Shown piece after piece: positions 48,188 through 57,142 of a stretch of DNA of 64,000 nt. The notes under the pieces are model-generated. The model had not been told where the DNA came from, searched no databases, and saw only the letters and a list, made by a program, of their open reading frames with translations. The translations under genes and the position numbers were made by a program. Numbering within the stretch: position 1 is the first letter of the stretch; each line of letters opens with the position of its first letter. Source of the DNA: Streptomyces kaniharaensis (GTDB lineage: Bacteria; Actinomycetota; Actinomycetes; Streptomycetales; Streptomycetaceae); the NCBI RefSeq assembly GCF_009569385.1, contig NZ_WBOF01000004.1:208973-272972 (forward strand), read 5' to 3'.

Positions 48188-48832
48188 ATGGCCGCTATGG
48201 GAAATCCAGCGGGCGCACCGACCAGCGCCGAGGCGTACTTCCAGGCCGGCTGCCGCATCCTGAACGAGGACGGCCCCAGCGGCTGGGGAGCGGCCCGGAC
48301 TCAGTTCGAACAGGCCGCGAGCCGATCCGACTCCGAGATGCTGTGGCGCATCGCCGACGCCTGCCAGTGGGTGCCGTCCCTGGCTGCCCACTGGATGAGC
48401 CGCGCGGTGCTCTCCGAGAACGAGGCCAACGGCATCGAGGTGGACCCGAGCACGTTGTGCATCACCGGCGGGGAGAACGGTGATGCGCTCAGCCAGCACT
48501 TTCGAATCGCTGTGGAGTCGGGCGACCACGACAAGGCGGTCGAGGCACTCACGGCTGCTGCCGACAACCGGCTGTGGGCGGTCCTGGAGGACGGCCAAGA
48601 GATCCCCGATGAGGACTTCATCGCCGACAGCGACCTCTACAGCCCGAACTACGTCGGCCTCGACCCGTCCGTACCGCTGGTCTGGATGGACTGCAAGGGG
48701 GCGGTCATGCCCTACATGGCCCGCACCGTACTTCGCATCGTGCGGCAAGAACTGCAGAACGCGGGTATCCACCAGGCCCGGCTGTTCACCCCCCGACCGA
48801 GCTCGCCGGCCGACGGCGAGCCGACCTGCTGA
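48188..48832 (+). CDS. Hypothetical protein, paralogue of the gene at 31424
   Basis: This is a 214-residue protein. An N-terminal helical repeat (ARTQFEQAASRSDSEMLWRIADACQWVPSLAAHWMSRAV) is followed by a conserved C-terminal domain with DLYSPNYVGLDPSVPLVWMD and VLRIVRQELQNAGIHQARLFTP. The same two-part plan is seen in the protein at 31424-32044. The start is uncertain: ATG 48188 has no ribosome site, and ATG 48197 is also possible. It lies just right of the IS element and could have lost its original promoter. Confidence 0.65.
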   Translation: MAAMGNPAGAPTSAEAYFQAGCRILNEDGPSGWGAARTQFEQAASRSDSEMLWRIADACQWVPSLAAHWMSRAVLSENEANGIEVDPSTLCITGGENGDALSQHFRIAVESGDHDKAVEALTAAADNRLWAVLEDGQEIPDEDFIADSDLYSPNYVGLDPSVPLVWMDCKGAVMPYMARTVLRIVRQELQNAGIHQARLFTPRPSSPADGEPTC

Positions 48833-48911
48833 TGTTGGCGCGGCCCATGCGGGCGCGACGGGGCGACCGGACGGGGCGCCGCGGCCGAACCGAATCGGGA
48901 AGGGGTGCTGG

Positions 48912-49364
48912 ATGGTGATCGAGGTGAGCGACCCGGGGCCCCTACCAGTGGACCTGGAGACCGCGCTGGCAGCCCGGGCGGAAGGGGCGTGGTCACAGGA
49001 GGCCGCGCTGTGGCTGCTGACCGGCGACGGCGGGATGTGGCTGCCGCGCCTGGAAGATGGCGACTTCGTGAAGTGGATCGGGGACGACCAGGCCATGGCC
49101 TACGTGGACTGGCCGAAGGTCTGGGAGGTCCTGGACGAGATGCCGGACCCGGACGACCCGGATACGCTGCGCGAGGGCACCACCACCTCGCAGCTGATGG
49201 TCCTCCGGATCGCCGGGGCGCTCGACTTCAACGGCTGCCCGGCGGTGCTGGCGCACCAGCTGCCCGGCCTGACTGAGCACGACACCCGGCGGGTACTGCA
49301 CGCCATGGCCTGGTCCGCGCGCGGCCGCAGCTACGCCCAGACGCTGGGGGTGCTGACCGCGTGA
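48912..49364 (+). CDS. Hypothetical protein coupled to the next gene
   Basis: This is a 150-residue acidic protein with LALWLLTGDGGMWLPRLEDG-like segments, VDWPKVWEVLDEMPDPDDP and a C-terminal helix TRRVLHAMAWSARGRSYAQTLGVL. GGGAAGGGG lies upstream of ATG 48912. The stop overlaps the start of the following gene (GTGA, 49361-49364), so the two are co-translated. Family unknown. Confidence 0.6.
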   Translation: MVIEVSDPGPLPVDLETALAARAEGAWSQEAALWLLTGDGGMWLPRLEDGDFVKWIGDDQAMAYVDWPKVWEVLDEMPDPDDPDTLREGTTTSQLMVLRIAGALDFNGCPAVLAHQLPGLTEHDTRRVLHAMAWSARGRSYAQTLGVLTA

Positions 49365-50491
49365 ATCGGTATGCCTACGCCGCACCGTCCCCGATCCGAC
49401 TGCCGGACTGGCAGCGCAAGACACTGCGCTTCTACCGCACCCAAACCGCCCGGGCGCTGATCGAGACGGCCAAGCTGGAACAGGGCATGGTCGGGGTCGA
49501 GCCGTCGTGGGCATCCCTCACCGAACGCCGACAGGCCGCCGAGGTCATGGTCGCCGAAGAAGCCGCCCGGCTCTCGGCCGCCGAACTGCGCTGGATCGGA
49601 CCAGGCCTGACCGCCACCGCCCGCGAGCACGCGCTGGCCGACCTCGGCCACGTCTGCATCGACCACGGCTTCCCCGTCCCGCCCGGCGACGAGGAGGACG
49701 CCCCGCAGAACCGAGACGGCTTCGCGCTGTTCGCCGAGGCGTACGCGGAGACCGGGGACGGCGGCAAGCTGGTCGCCGCCTCGTGGTCGCGCTGGACCCC
49801 CGGCGATCGGGACTGGGAATCTAGGTGGCTGTCGTGGGACCAGCACGGGCGGGACACCGCTCAGACCGAGCTGCTGCGCACTGCCACACGGGACGGCGGC
49901 ACGTGGGACGGCGGCTGGTGGCTCACCTTCTACTCGCTGTCCGCCCGGCCGGACGGGCGCCCGCGCGGCAACATCGGCCCGCTGCTGCCCCTGGCCGAAC
50001 TCGTCATCCCGGACGGCTGGGAGCTGCCGGCCAAGGGCCGACTGGAAGGGGACGCCACCCCGTGGCACTACGCCCGTCCGGTGCTGGCCGCGCTGCGCCT
50101 GCTGCGCGAACTGCCCCGCGAACGGACCGTCGGCGAGCTCTCCCAACGCGTCGAGCACATCGAGGAAAGCGCTGCCCGGCAGCGGGCCGACCGGCGGGCC
50201 GGCATCACCGGGCCCCGCCGGGTGTCGGTGATCCACGAGGACGCCCCGCTGCCCGGCCCGGTGCAGCGCCGCCCGGACCGAGAGGTGGTGCCGCGCGGCC
50301 CACTCGAGGTGCGCGTGCCGGTACAGAAGTACACCCGCTGCCCCAACCGGGCCGAGCACGGCCCCGGTTGCGAGCACCGCGACGTGAAGGGCTACACCCG
50401 CGGCCCCGACGGCGCACCGCTGTACAACCGCTCCCAGCGGGTTCGGGCCGCCGGTGCTCGGCGGCGACCGAAGGGGGAGACCGAAGGGTGA
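49361..50491 (+). CDS. Hypothetical protein with Cys/His C-terminus
   Basis: This is a 376-residue protein. The N-terminal half is helical (QRKTLRFYRTQTARALIETAKLEQGM; LTERRQAAEVMVAEEAARLSAAELRW). The middle has Trp-rich segments (GGTWDGGWWLTFYSL). The end carries CPNRAEHGPGCEHRDV, a Cys/His group that may bind zinc. It is tightly coupled to genes on both sides by GTGA overlaps. No family recognised. It may be part of the transcription unit that leads into the HAD-PRTase cassette. Confidence 0.6.
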   Translation: MNRYAYAAPSPIRLPDWQRKTLRFYRTQTARALIETAKLEQGMVGVEPSWASLTERRQAAEVMVAEEAARLSAAELRWIGPGLTATAREHALADLGHVCIDHGFPVPPGDEEDAPQNRDGFALFAEAYAETGDGGKLVAASWSRWTPGDRDWESRWLSWDQHGRDTAQTELLRTATRDGGTWDGGWWLTFYSLSARPDGRPRGNIGPLLPLAELVIPDGWELPAKGRLEGDATPWHYARPVLAALRLLRELPRERTVGELSQRVEHIEESAARQRADRRAGITGPRRVSVIHEDAPLPGPVQRRPDREVVPRGPLEVRVPVQKYTRCPNRAEHGPGCEHRDVKGYTRGPDGAPLYNRSQRVRAAGARRRPKGETEG

Positions 50492-50625
50492 CCGTGGCTT
50501 CCTCCGTCGGCCCTCACCAAGGCGTCCAGCCCCAACGCCGCTCTGCCGTCCTCGCCGAAGACTTCACCGGCGCCCCGAGAACCGCACCGTCGTCACCCAT
50601 CACCCAAGGAACACCGGAGACCTGA
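50488..50625 (+). CDS. Possible 45-residue protein
   Basis: A 45-codon frame starts at GTG 50488, overlapping the preceding stop (GTGA), with GAAGG directly before it. It ends at TGA 50625. The peptide has no motif. The coupling is the only support beyond the frame itself, so this call is weak. Confidence 0.3.
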   Translation: MTVASSVGPHQGVQPQRRSAVLAEDFTGAPRTAPSSPITQGTPET

Positions 50626-50739
50626 GAAGAGGCCGACCCGTGGCTATCCCGTCCAACGACCCGCGGTGCGACCGCAGCTGAGATCATGGAGACCGGTTCG
50701 CTTCAGCCGCCCCGACGGGCGGCGGGAAGAGGGGGTTCG

Positions 50740-51972
50740 GTGGACGACGGCAGTGTCACGGTGCGCGCGGTGGTGTTCGACTACAAGGCGGTGCTGCGCA
50801 CCTCCACTCGCGCGCACGACGGCGTCGCCGAACTGCTGCACTGGCTGGGCGAGCGCGACGTCGTCTGGGTGCTGCTGTCCAGCGATCCGATGGACGCCGT
50901 TGGCGCCTGCGCGGCCGCCGGCCTGCCGCAGCCCGCCCTGCACCTGTGTCGAGACGACATCCCCGGCCGGCCCGCGCGCGGCAGCGGAGCCTGGCTCACC
51001 AGCGTCGCCGAGGCCCTGAAGCTGTACCCCACCCAGCTCCTGCTGGTCGGCACCACCGAGTGGGACTGGTACACCGGCATCCAGGCCGGCGTCGTGTACG
51101 TCCACGCCCGCTGGGCCAAGGCCAACAAGAAGCGGATCACCTCGCTGCTGGCCGACTCCCCGGACGAGGTGCGCGAGCTGCTCGAGCACTACCTCCTGCA
51201 CGAGCCCACCTGGGCCTACGCCCTCGACGACGAGGACGGCCGCTTCCGCCTCCGCTCCCTGCTCCCCCCGAACGTCTCCTTCCCCAAGGGCGGCGGCCGC
51301 ACCTTCACCCTCCAGGACGTCTTCACCCGCTCCCACAGCATCGCCCTCGGCGAGCAGGACGCGCGCGACGTCCTCATGCTGAGCCTGCTCCTGTCCGCAT
51401 ACCTGGAGGGCAACCTCCCCGGGCGCAGCCTGTTCTGCGTCTACCCCAGCAGCAGGCCCGGCCGGGTCAGCGCCCAGCTCGAAGGGTTTCTGGAGAGGGC
51501 GAAGGTCGTGGTCGGCTCGTACTACCGGGAAGACCTCCTCGAACGCGTCGTCGCGGCCCCCGACACCAGCCTGGAGCGCTACCGGGCCAGCAGGGGAGAA
51601 GGGACGGGGGTGGACATCTCGATCGCCGCCCAGGCGCGCACCGTACGGATCAACCCCGACTACCGGCGCAAGGTGCGCGGCAAGACGGTGATCGTCTTCG
51701 ACGACTTCACCACCGAGGGCAAGTCGATCGAATGGGCACGCATCCTCCTGGAGGAGGCCGGGGCGGCCGAGGTGATCGCCCTGACCGTCGGGAAGTACCC
51801 CAAGGCCCACACCGCCTACGAACTGCGCCGCGGCGTGAAGATCGACCCGTTCGACACCAACGATCTCGACCTCGCGGACTTCGCGGCCACCAGCTGCCCC
51901 GGCGGCGTGGACGACGGACCGTCCCAGTCGCTGCGGCGAGCCATGCTGGAGTACCTCGACACCGCCCAGTAG
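50740..51972 (+). CDS. HAD-like domain fused to a phosphoribosyltransferase
   Basis: This is a 410-residue protein. Residues 8-130 follow the HAD plan: VRAVVFDYKAVL (motif I, D14, with Lys at the usual second Asp), VWVLLSSDP (motif II Ser) and LLLVGTTEWDWYTGIQAG (motif IV region). The D-x-K change suggests the phosphatase activity is altered or lost. Residues about 200-400 are a PRTase fold with the PRPP loop VIVFDDFTTEGKS (D321, D322). This pairing suggests formation or turnover of a nucleotide-like compound. GTG 50740 is chosen for the GAGGGGG before it; ATG 50686 is in frame. It leads a plus-strand cassette with dprA and a ComF-like gene. Confidence 0.8.
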   Translation: MDDGSVTVRAVVFDYKAVLRTSTRAHDGVAELLHWLGERDVVWVLLSSDPMDAVGACAAAGLPQPALHLCRDDIPGRPARGSGAWLTSVAEALKLYPTQLLLVGTTEWDWYTGIQAGVVYVHARWAKANKKRITSLLADSPDEVRELLEHYLLHEPTWAYALDDEDGRFRLRSLLPPNVSFPKGGGRTFTLQDVFTRSHSIALGEQDARDVLMLSLLLSAYLEGNLPGRSLFCVYPSSRPGRVSAQLEGFLERAKVVVGSYYREDLLERVVAAPDTSLERYRASRGEGTGVDISIAAQARTVRINPDYRRKVRGKTVIVFDDFTTEGKSIEWARILLEEAGAAEVIALTVGKYPKAHTAYELRRGVKIDPFDTNDLDLADFAATSCPGGVDDGPSQSLRRAMLEYLDTAQ

Positions 51973-52149
51973 CAAGATCAATAGCAGCCGGGGCCCGAGA
52001 AACCCCTCAGGCCCGGGCGGCCGGCTCGACGCACTGGTCGGCGCCCCTGCGGGTCGGCTGTCACATCCGTGCGCCATGATGGAGGTGGCCCAAGCACACC
52101 GCACCATCCTTCGAACATCCTCGGGCCGCGAGTAGAAGGACTCATCTTC

Positions 52150-53118
52150 ATGACCGACCTCACCCTCACCGATCAGCACCGCGATCTGCTCGCCCTGTGC
52201 GCCGCCCGCGTCGGCGAGCACCTGATCGACTGGAACCTGATCGCGCGCAACGCCCAGACGCCCGACGACCTCGCGGCCCTCCTCGACGGGCGACTGCGCG
52301 AGGACGGCACCACCACCGTCCAGCGCAACCGGCCCCTGCTCCAGGAGGCCATCAAGGACCTCGACCCCTTCCGCGATTGGGTCGACAAGGAGACCGAGGC
52401 CGCCCGGAAGGCCGGGGCGCAGCTGGTCACGGTCCTGGACCCCGACTACCCGGCCAACCTGCGCCTGGTCCCCAACCTTCCGCCGTTCCTCTTCTACCGC
52501 GGCCAGCTCAGTGACCGCGATGCCCGCTCCATCGCCGTCGTCGGCACCCGCCAGGCCTCCGAAGACGGACTGCGCCGTGCCGCCCGCATGGCCCGCGAGC
52601 TCGTCGAGCACGACGTCGTCATCATCAGCGGCCTCGCCAAGGGCATCGACCGCGCCGCCCACGACGCCACCCTGCGCGCCGGCGGCCGCACCGTCGCCGT
52701 CATGGGCACCGGCATCGCCGCGCCCATCTACCCGGCCGAGAACCGCCCCCTGGCCGACGCGATCCTCAAGCACGGGGGAGCGCTGCTGAGCCAGTTCTGG
52801 CCGACCTCGCCCCCGGCCCGGTGGACCTTCCCCAAGCGCAACGTCGTCACCTCCGGAACCACGCTCGGCAGCGTCGTCATCGAAGCCTCCAGCACCTCCG
52901 GCGCCAAGATGCAGGCCCGCATCGCCGCCGAACACGGCAAGAAGGTATTCCTGATCCGTTCCCTGGCCACCAGCGAACCCTGGGCCGAGAAAATGATCAA
53001 GGAAGGGCGGGCCATCCAGGTCTCCCACACCAGCGACATCCTGGACCGCCTCGGCACCGCCGAGAGCGTCCAGCGCGCCAGCGAGCAGCGGCAGCAGCTC
53101 GCGCTGGCGGGCCTGTGA
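52150..53118 (+). CDS. dprA: DprA/Smf (SLOG) family protein
   Basis: This is a 322-residue protein. The Rossmann-like DprA core is clear: YPANLRLVPNLPPFLFYRGQL, SIAVVGTRQASEDGLRRAARMARELV, VIISGLAKGIDRAAHDATLRAGGRTVAVMGTGI and YPAENRPLADAIL. DprA loads RecA on incoming single-stranded DNA in transformation, while related SLOG proteins bind nucleotides as sensors. The C-terminal wHTH of classic DprA is not evident. ATG 52150 has GAAGGA upstream. Its stop overlaps the start of the ComF-like gene (GTGA, 53115-53118). Placed between two PRTase genes it more likely serves a nucleotide-signalling or defence system than natural competence. Confidence 0.85.
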   Translation: MTDLTLTDQHRDLLALCAARVGEHLIDWNLIARNAQTPDDLAALLDGRLREDGTTTVQRNRPLLQEAIKDLDPFRDWVDKETEAARKAGAQLVTVLDPDYPANLRLVPNLPPFLFYRGQLSDRDARSIAVVGTRQASEDGLRRAARMARELVEHDVVIISGLAKGIDRAAHDATLRAGGRTVAVMGTGIAAPIYPAENRPLADAILKHGGALLSQFWPTSPPARWTFPKRNVVTSGTTLGSVVIEASSTSGAKMQARIAAEHGKKVFLIRSLATSEPWAEKMIKEGRAIQVSHTSDILDRLGTAESVQRASEQRQQLALAGL

Positions 53119-53858
53119 CCACGCCCCTTCCCCAACCGGCAGGCTTCCCCAACTGCGGCATCTGCGCCTACAGCCTTACCGGCGCCGCCCACCTCTGCTC
53201 AGCCTGCGCCCAGAAGACCCTCCAGCCGATCGCCGAGCCGCACTGCCCGGTCTGCTCCCAGGCCGTCGCTCCCGGGCAGCCGTGCTCCAACCGCTTGTGC
53301 CAGCTGCCGCTCGCCGAGCGCGGCTTCTCCCGCGTGGACGCGGTCGCTGTCTACTCAGGGGCGCTGCGCGACAAGATCCACAAGCTGAAGTACGACGGGG
53401 CGCACGGCTGGGCTCTGATCTTCGGCCGGCTCCTGGTCGGCTGGATGGAGACACACCGCGACCGGATGGACGGCGTCGACTTCGTCATCGGCAACCCCAC
53501 CCACGCTGGCCGCGTCCCGATCCAGCACATCGAGCGGATCATGGACGCGGCATACAACGAGGACCTCACCCACGCCTTCCCCCTCAGCGCGCCGGGATCC
53601 CCGCTCCTAGTCAAGACGGCGGAGACCCCCCGGTCCGCGCGCGGCACACTGGAGGACAAGCGCCAGGCCGGCGTCGCTCACGCTGCCGCCCTTACCTGGA
53701 CTGGAGACCGCGCCGCGATCGAGGGCGCCACCATCCTCCTCGTCGACGACGTCCTCACCTCCGGATCCCAGCTCCAGCACGTCTCGCTGCGCCTGGTCGC
53801 CTCCGGCGCCGCCGAGGTCCGCGGCCTAGTGCTCGCCCGCGTGCCCTGGGGCAACTGA
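53115..53858 (+). CDS. ComF-like phosphoribosyltransferase with zinc ribbons
   Basis: This is a 247-residue protein. The first 60 residues hold paired cysteines (CGIC...CSAC, CPVC...CSNRLC), a zinc-ribbon arrangement like ComF. The PRTase domain follows, with VYSGALRDKIHKLKYDGAHGWALIFGRLL and the PRPP loop ATILLVDDVLTSGSQL. ComF proteins act in DNA uptake together with DprA; here the gene is co-translated with dprA. Residues 150-170 differ from ComF (VIGNPTHAGR in place of the usual P-V-P-L-h), so the substrate may differ. Second PRTase of the cassette. Confidence 0.85.
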   Translation: MTTPLPQPAGFPNCGICAYSLTGAAHLCSACAQKTLQPIAEPHCPVCSQAVAPGQPCSNRLCQLPLAERGFSRVDAVAVYSGALRDKIHKLKYDGAHGWALIFGRLLVGWMETHRDRMDGVDFVIGNPTHAGRVPIQHIERIMDAAYNEDLTHAFPLSAPGSPLLVKTAETPRSARGTLEDKRQAGVAHAAALTWTGDRAAIEGATILLVDDVLTSGSQLQHVSLRLVASGAAEVRGLVLARVPWGN

Positions 53859-53931
53859 TCGCCGCCATGCTGCTGGCTACGCTGGTGCCCCGGCCACACC
53901 AGGGCCAGCTCGTCCTGCTGAGAGGAACCCC

Positions 53932-54108
53932 ATGGAGAAGCCCCTCGTCATCGTCCGAGACGAGTGCTGGGAACTGATGGAGGCCAGCAAGAACAGGACC
54001 ACGCCGGAAGCCGACGCTGCTCACCACGGCATCGGCAAGGAGGAGATCTTGAAGGGCCTCCTCCGCCAGACGCGCAAGGGAATGCCGTCCCGCCCCGTCA
54101 CCGGCTAG
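53932..54108 (+). CDS. Small 58-residue protein after the dprA/comF-like genes
   Basis: This 58-codon frame runs from ATG 53932 to TAG 54108. It has GAGAGGA before it, good codon bias, and a protein-like pattern (VIVRDECWELMEASKNRT, then GIGKEEILKGLLRQTRKG). It lies 73 bp after the ComF-like gene on the same strand and is likely part of the cassette. The charged helix near the end could be a short binding module. No family recognised. Confidence 0.6.
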   Translation: MEKPLVIVRDECWELMEASKNRTTPEADAAHHGIGKEEILKGLLRQTRKGMPSRPVTG

Positions 54109-54190
54109 AGCACCCCGCACCTGGCGGGGACCCACCCTGCCTCCTGTTCGGTCCGCGGTCCGGCCGCCGGCACCTGCCCTCGGCAGTCCG

Positions 54191-54742
54191 TCAGGCTGGC
54201 CGGCCGATCCACGCCTCGTGCGTCGCCGCGACGAAGTCGTTCTCTCGAAGGCGGCCCCGCAGAATCCCGACGCGGGTCCGTCCCTCCAGCACCTGCAGAC
54301 CGCTTGCCGACGAGTCCAGCAGCCTCCGGTCGAGCAGCAGCGGCGGGCGCTTCCAGGTCCCGTGGTCCCGCCACATCTCCGCGACGCCGACGTGGATGCC
54401 GACGCCGACGTGGATGCCTGAGTTGCGCACGCTGACGTAGTGGCCCGGGTGGAGGGCGAACTGCTCGATGCAGCCCGCCTCGGACGGACCGGTCGGCATT
54501 GTGCTCAGCTCCTCGGCCGTGACCGCTTCGAGCGTCCACACGATTGTGGCGAGGTCGACGTTCCCGTAGTCGCGCTCGAAGGGACCGTGATCACCGTGGT
54601 CGTAGAGGAACTGCTCAACGACGTCGGCCGGCCACTGGAGCGAGGCGATCATGGGATCGGCACGGAAGGTGTCAAAGCTCAGGCCGAGGCTGTAGTCGGC
54701 TCGGCGGCGGCGCATCAGTTCGCGGAGGTCGGTCAGCTTCAC
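54191..54742 (-). CDS. Hypothetical protein with EGxxR motif
   Basis: This is a 183-residue protein. The last 70 residues, WKRPPLLLDRRLLDSSASGLQVLEGRTRVGILRGRLREN, recall the EGxxR region of ParB/sulfiredoxin-like domains, but too little matches to assign the fold. A short in-frame duplication (GIHVGV twice, 18 bp) lies before it. GTG 54742 start. It converges on the cassette at 50.7-54.1 kb. Confidence 0.55.
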   Translation of the reverse strand: MKLTDLRELMRRRRADYSLGLSFDTFRADPMIASLQWPADVVEQFLYDHGDHGPFERDYGNVDLATIVWTLEAVTAEELSTMPTGPSEAGCIEQFALHPGHYVSVRNSGIHVGVGIHVGVAEMWRDHGTWKRPPLLLDRRLLDSSASGLQVLEGRTRVGILRGRLRENDFVAATHEAWIGRPA

Positions 54743-54817
54743 GGCTCTACCGTAGGACGTGTATCCCCGGCCGCGATCCGTGCCGCCGCCGGTGCCCGCT
54801 CTGGGTTTCGACGATCG

Positions 54818-55372
54818 TCAGGGCGTCTGAACGAGCGGGGTCAAGACGCCGAGCCGATGTGCTTCCGGCTCGGCATGCGGGACACCGTCAGCGCCCAGGA
54901 ACAGGTAGAAGTACTGCGTCGTCAGCGGCCTCGGGGTCGAGGCCCCGCCCTTGGCGGTGCCACTCAGGGCCCCTGCAGAGTAGAAGTGCGGCAGCCAGCC
55001 AGGGCCCACGATCGCCTCGACCCATGCCTTCGCCTCCTCCAGATCAACGGGCAGGCGAGTACGGAGTTTCTTGTGATGCGAGGCGAACGAGAGCGTCAGT
55101 ACAGCCCCCTCCCGGCCGGACCCCTCAAGGAGCATGGCCTGATCGGTGACGTCCCCCACAACGCTGAGAACAGCATGCTGGTCGGTCACCGAGCGCACCG
55201 GCCCGAAGCGGCGCGGCATCACTCGCCCCTCCGACCGCAGCTGCTCCAGCACGGCTTCGGGCAGCACGGAAGCCAGACCGCTATCGGCCGGCTCCGTAGA
55301 GAACAGGCTCCGGCGAAAGAGCCGGAGCTCTTCCTCGTGCTTCCGGAGCACCGTACGAATATCGGCATACAT
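54818..55372 (-). CDS. Hypothetical protein
   Basis: This is a 184-residue protein. MYADIRTVLRKHEEELRLFRRSLF is a charged helix. Later parts are beta-rich (DQHAVLSVVGDVTDQAMLLEGSGREGAVLTLSFASHHKKLRTRLP) and end with QYFYLFLGADGVPHAEPEAHRLGVLTPLV. ATG 55372 has no ribosome site. The direct repeat GTATGC-N5-GTATGC overlaps the start, so the message may be leaderless or regulated there. Family unknown. Confidence 0.55.
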   Translation of the reverse strand: MYADIRTVLRKHEEELRLFRRSLFSTEPADSGLASVLPEAVLEQLRSEGRVMPRRFGPVRSVTDQHAVLSVVGDVTDQAMLLEGSGREGAVLTLSFASHHKKLRTRLPVDLEEAKAWVEAIVGPGWLPHFYSAGALSGTAKGGASTPRPLTTQYFYLFLGADGVPHAEPEAHRLGVLTPLVQTP

Positions 55373-55613
55373 AGTGCATACGGTACAAGCTGCACGTATT
55401 GGATTACCCGCCCCGCTGCCGCCCGCCCCGCTGCCGCCCGCGCCCGGTCCGCCTCCGCCTCCGCCTCCGCCTCCGCCGCCCCCGGCCGGTCCCGTCGCGT
55501 CCGGCCTCCGCCACCGGCCCGCCGGGGGCCTACCGGGTACCCGGCCGCTCCTGCCGGTGCGGCGAAGCTGCCAGAATGACGCAACACCACACCACGACTT
55601 CGGGGAACAGCAG

Positions 55614-55835
55614 ATGCAGAGCGAGACCTTCGTGCATGAATTTCTCCGCGCTCGCATCGCCGATCCTGGGCATCCCTTCGAGGGCGCTGCCGTGGTCGAG
55701 CTGATCGTCAACGAGTACTGCGAAGCGGTCAACAACCGGCGATGGCCTACGGCTACCGCGCTTGGCAACCTGATGCTCAAGCTTGCTGAGCAGTGCAAGG
55801 ACCACCCTGACTACCGCCATGACTGGGAGCCGTAG
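55614..55835 (+). CDS. Small conserved-type protein (73 aa)
   Basis: This 73-residue helical, acidic protein (ETFVHEFLRARIADPGHPFEGAAVVELIVNEYCEAVNNRRWPTATALGNLMLKLAEQ) has GGGGA 8 nt before ATG 55614. Similar short proteins with the pattern FL..RI.D..A....YC...N occur on actinobacterial mobile elements. No function known. Upstream is a CTCCGC-type low-complexity tract (about 55440-55500). Confidence 0.6.
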   Translation: MQSETFVHEFLRARIADPGHPFEGAAVVELIVNEYCEAVNNRRWPTATALGNLMLKLAEQCKDHPDYRHDWEP

Positions 55836-57142
55836 ACCCGTCGCCGTCCGCACCCGCCTCGCCGTCCTCCGGGCGCCGGGCCGCCTCGCCCCAGCTCCGT
55901 CCCGTCCGCCGGGCGCCGTCCTCCGGCCGTCCCGCCTGCCGTGCTGTGCTGCCCGCTTCGCCGCCGCTGCTGTTCGCCGGCGCCGTAGGGACAGCGGATC
56001 CCACCGTGCACCGTTGTACCGGGCCCCGGGGTGCGACTGGTGGGCGCGACACTCCGAGGTCACCCGTTCGTGTGGCCCCGCCGTTCGCCTCCGACCGCCG
56101 CCCGCCGCCCGCCGTCCGCCGCCCCCGCCCTCCGGCCGCCCCCGTCCGCTGCGCCGCCTGCCCGCCCGCGCCGTCGTCCGCCGCCGCGCTGGGGAGTGAC
56201 CTCTCCGGCCCCCGGCCGTTCGGCGCCGTCCGGTCCCGTCCGCCGCCGTCCGCTTCCGTTCGGTCCCGTCCTGTCCCGGCCGGGGTTCCGGGCCGCCCGT
56301 TTCGGGCGTCCCGCCGCCTGTCCGTCCCGCCGTACCTCCGCCGCGCCGGGGCCCGCCCGGCCGTCGGGTCCCTGCGGGGTTCGCCTGTACGCCGGCTGCC
56401 GCCAGCTTCTCCCGCCCGGTCCGCCCGGTCCGGGCGGCGCCCGCCGGGCGCGCGTCTGTCCCGCCCCGGGCTGCCGGGCCCGCCCGGTCCGCCCGCTTCT
56501 CCCGCCGGTCAGCCGTTCGCTGTGCCACGCCCGGCCGCCGGGTCCGCCGGCTGCCGCCCGGGCGCTGTACCTCCGTCCGTCGGGCCCGCGCCCCGGTCCG
56601 GCTGCTGCGCCCTGCCCCGGTCTGCCGTCCGTCCGTCGTCTGCCGTCCGTCCGTCGTCTGCCGCCCGCTGTCCGCCGCTCCCGCCTCCGGGCCTCCGCCG
56701 TCCCGCCGGTCCGGCCGCTGCGCCCCGCCCGCGCTGTCCGCCGGGGCTGCCCGGCTGCCGCCCGGGCCCGCGCCGCCGAGCCCCCGGGGTGACACGCCTT
56801 CACTCGTTCTCGTTACAACATTCCGTGCCGGGTGTGTACCCGTGTGGCTAGACTGACAGCCAGCGTTACACCTTGTGTGTGGGTGCGGATGGCCTGCGGC
56901 CTGGGGCCGTGCTGCGCCCTGCCCGGGACCGGGACGGCCTCCTGCCGCCCGCCGGTCCGCCGTCGCCCGGTCCGCCGGGTCCGCCGGTCTACGCCGCCGT
57001 CCGGTCGGCTCCGCTGCCCCGTCGGTGGTGGCGCCCGCCCGCTTCGGGCCGGTGCGCCGTCGCCCCCGGGCCGTGCCGGTCGTCCCCCGGTTGTCTCCCG
57101 GTCGTTGTCTGCTGTGCGTCTCTTCTGTGTCTGGAGTGCCTG
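55836..57142. other. C-rich, almost adenine-free non-coding tract before the tap-like gene
   Basis: These 1307 bases contain no supported gene. From 56101 to 56760 the plus strand has only 8 A in 660 bases, while C, G and T are all present. Very long open frames exist on both strands only because stop codons need A (or T on the other strand). Short tandem units such as CCGTCCGTCGTCTG occur near 56625-56660. A less biased stretch at 56790-56880 with TAGACT may hold the tap-like promoter. Confidence 0.7.
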
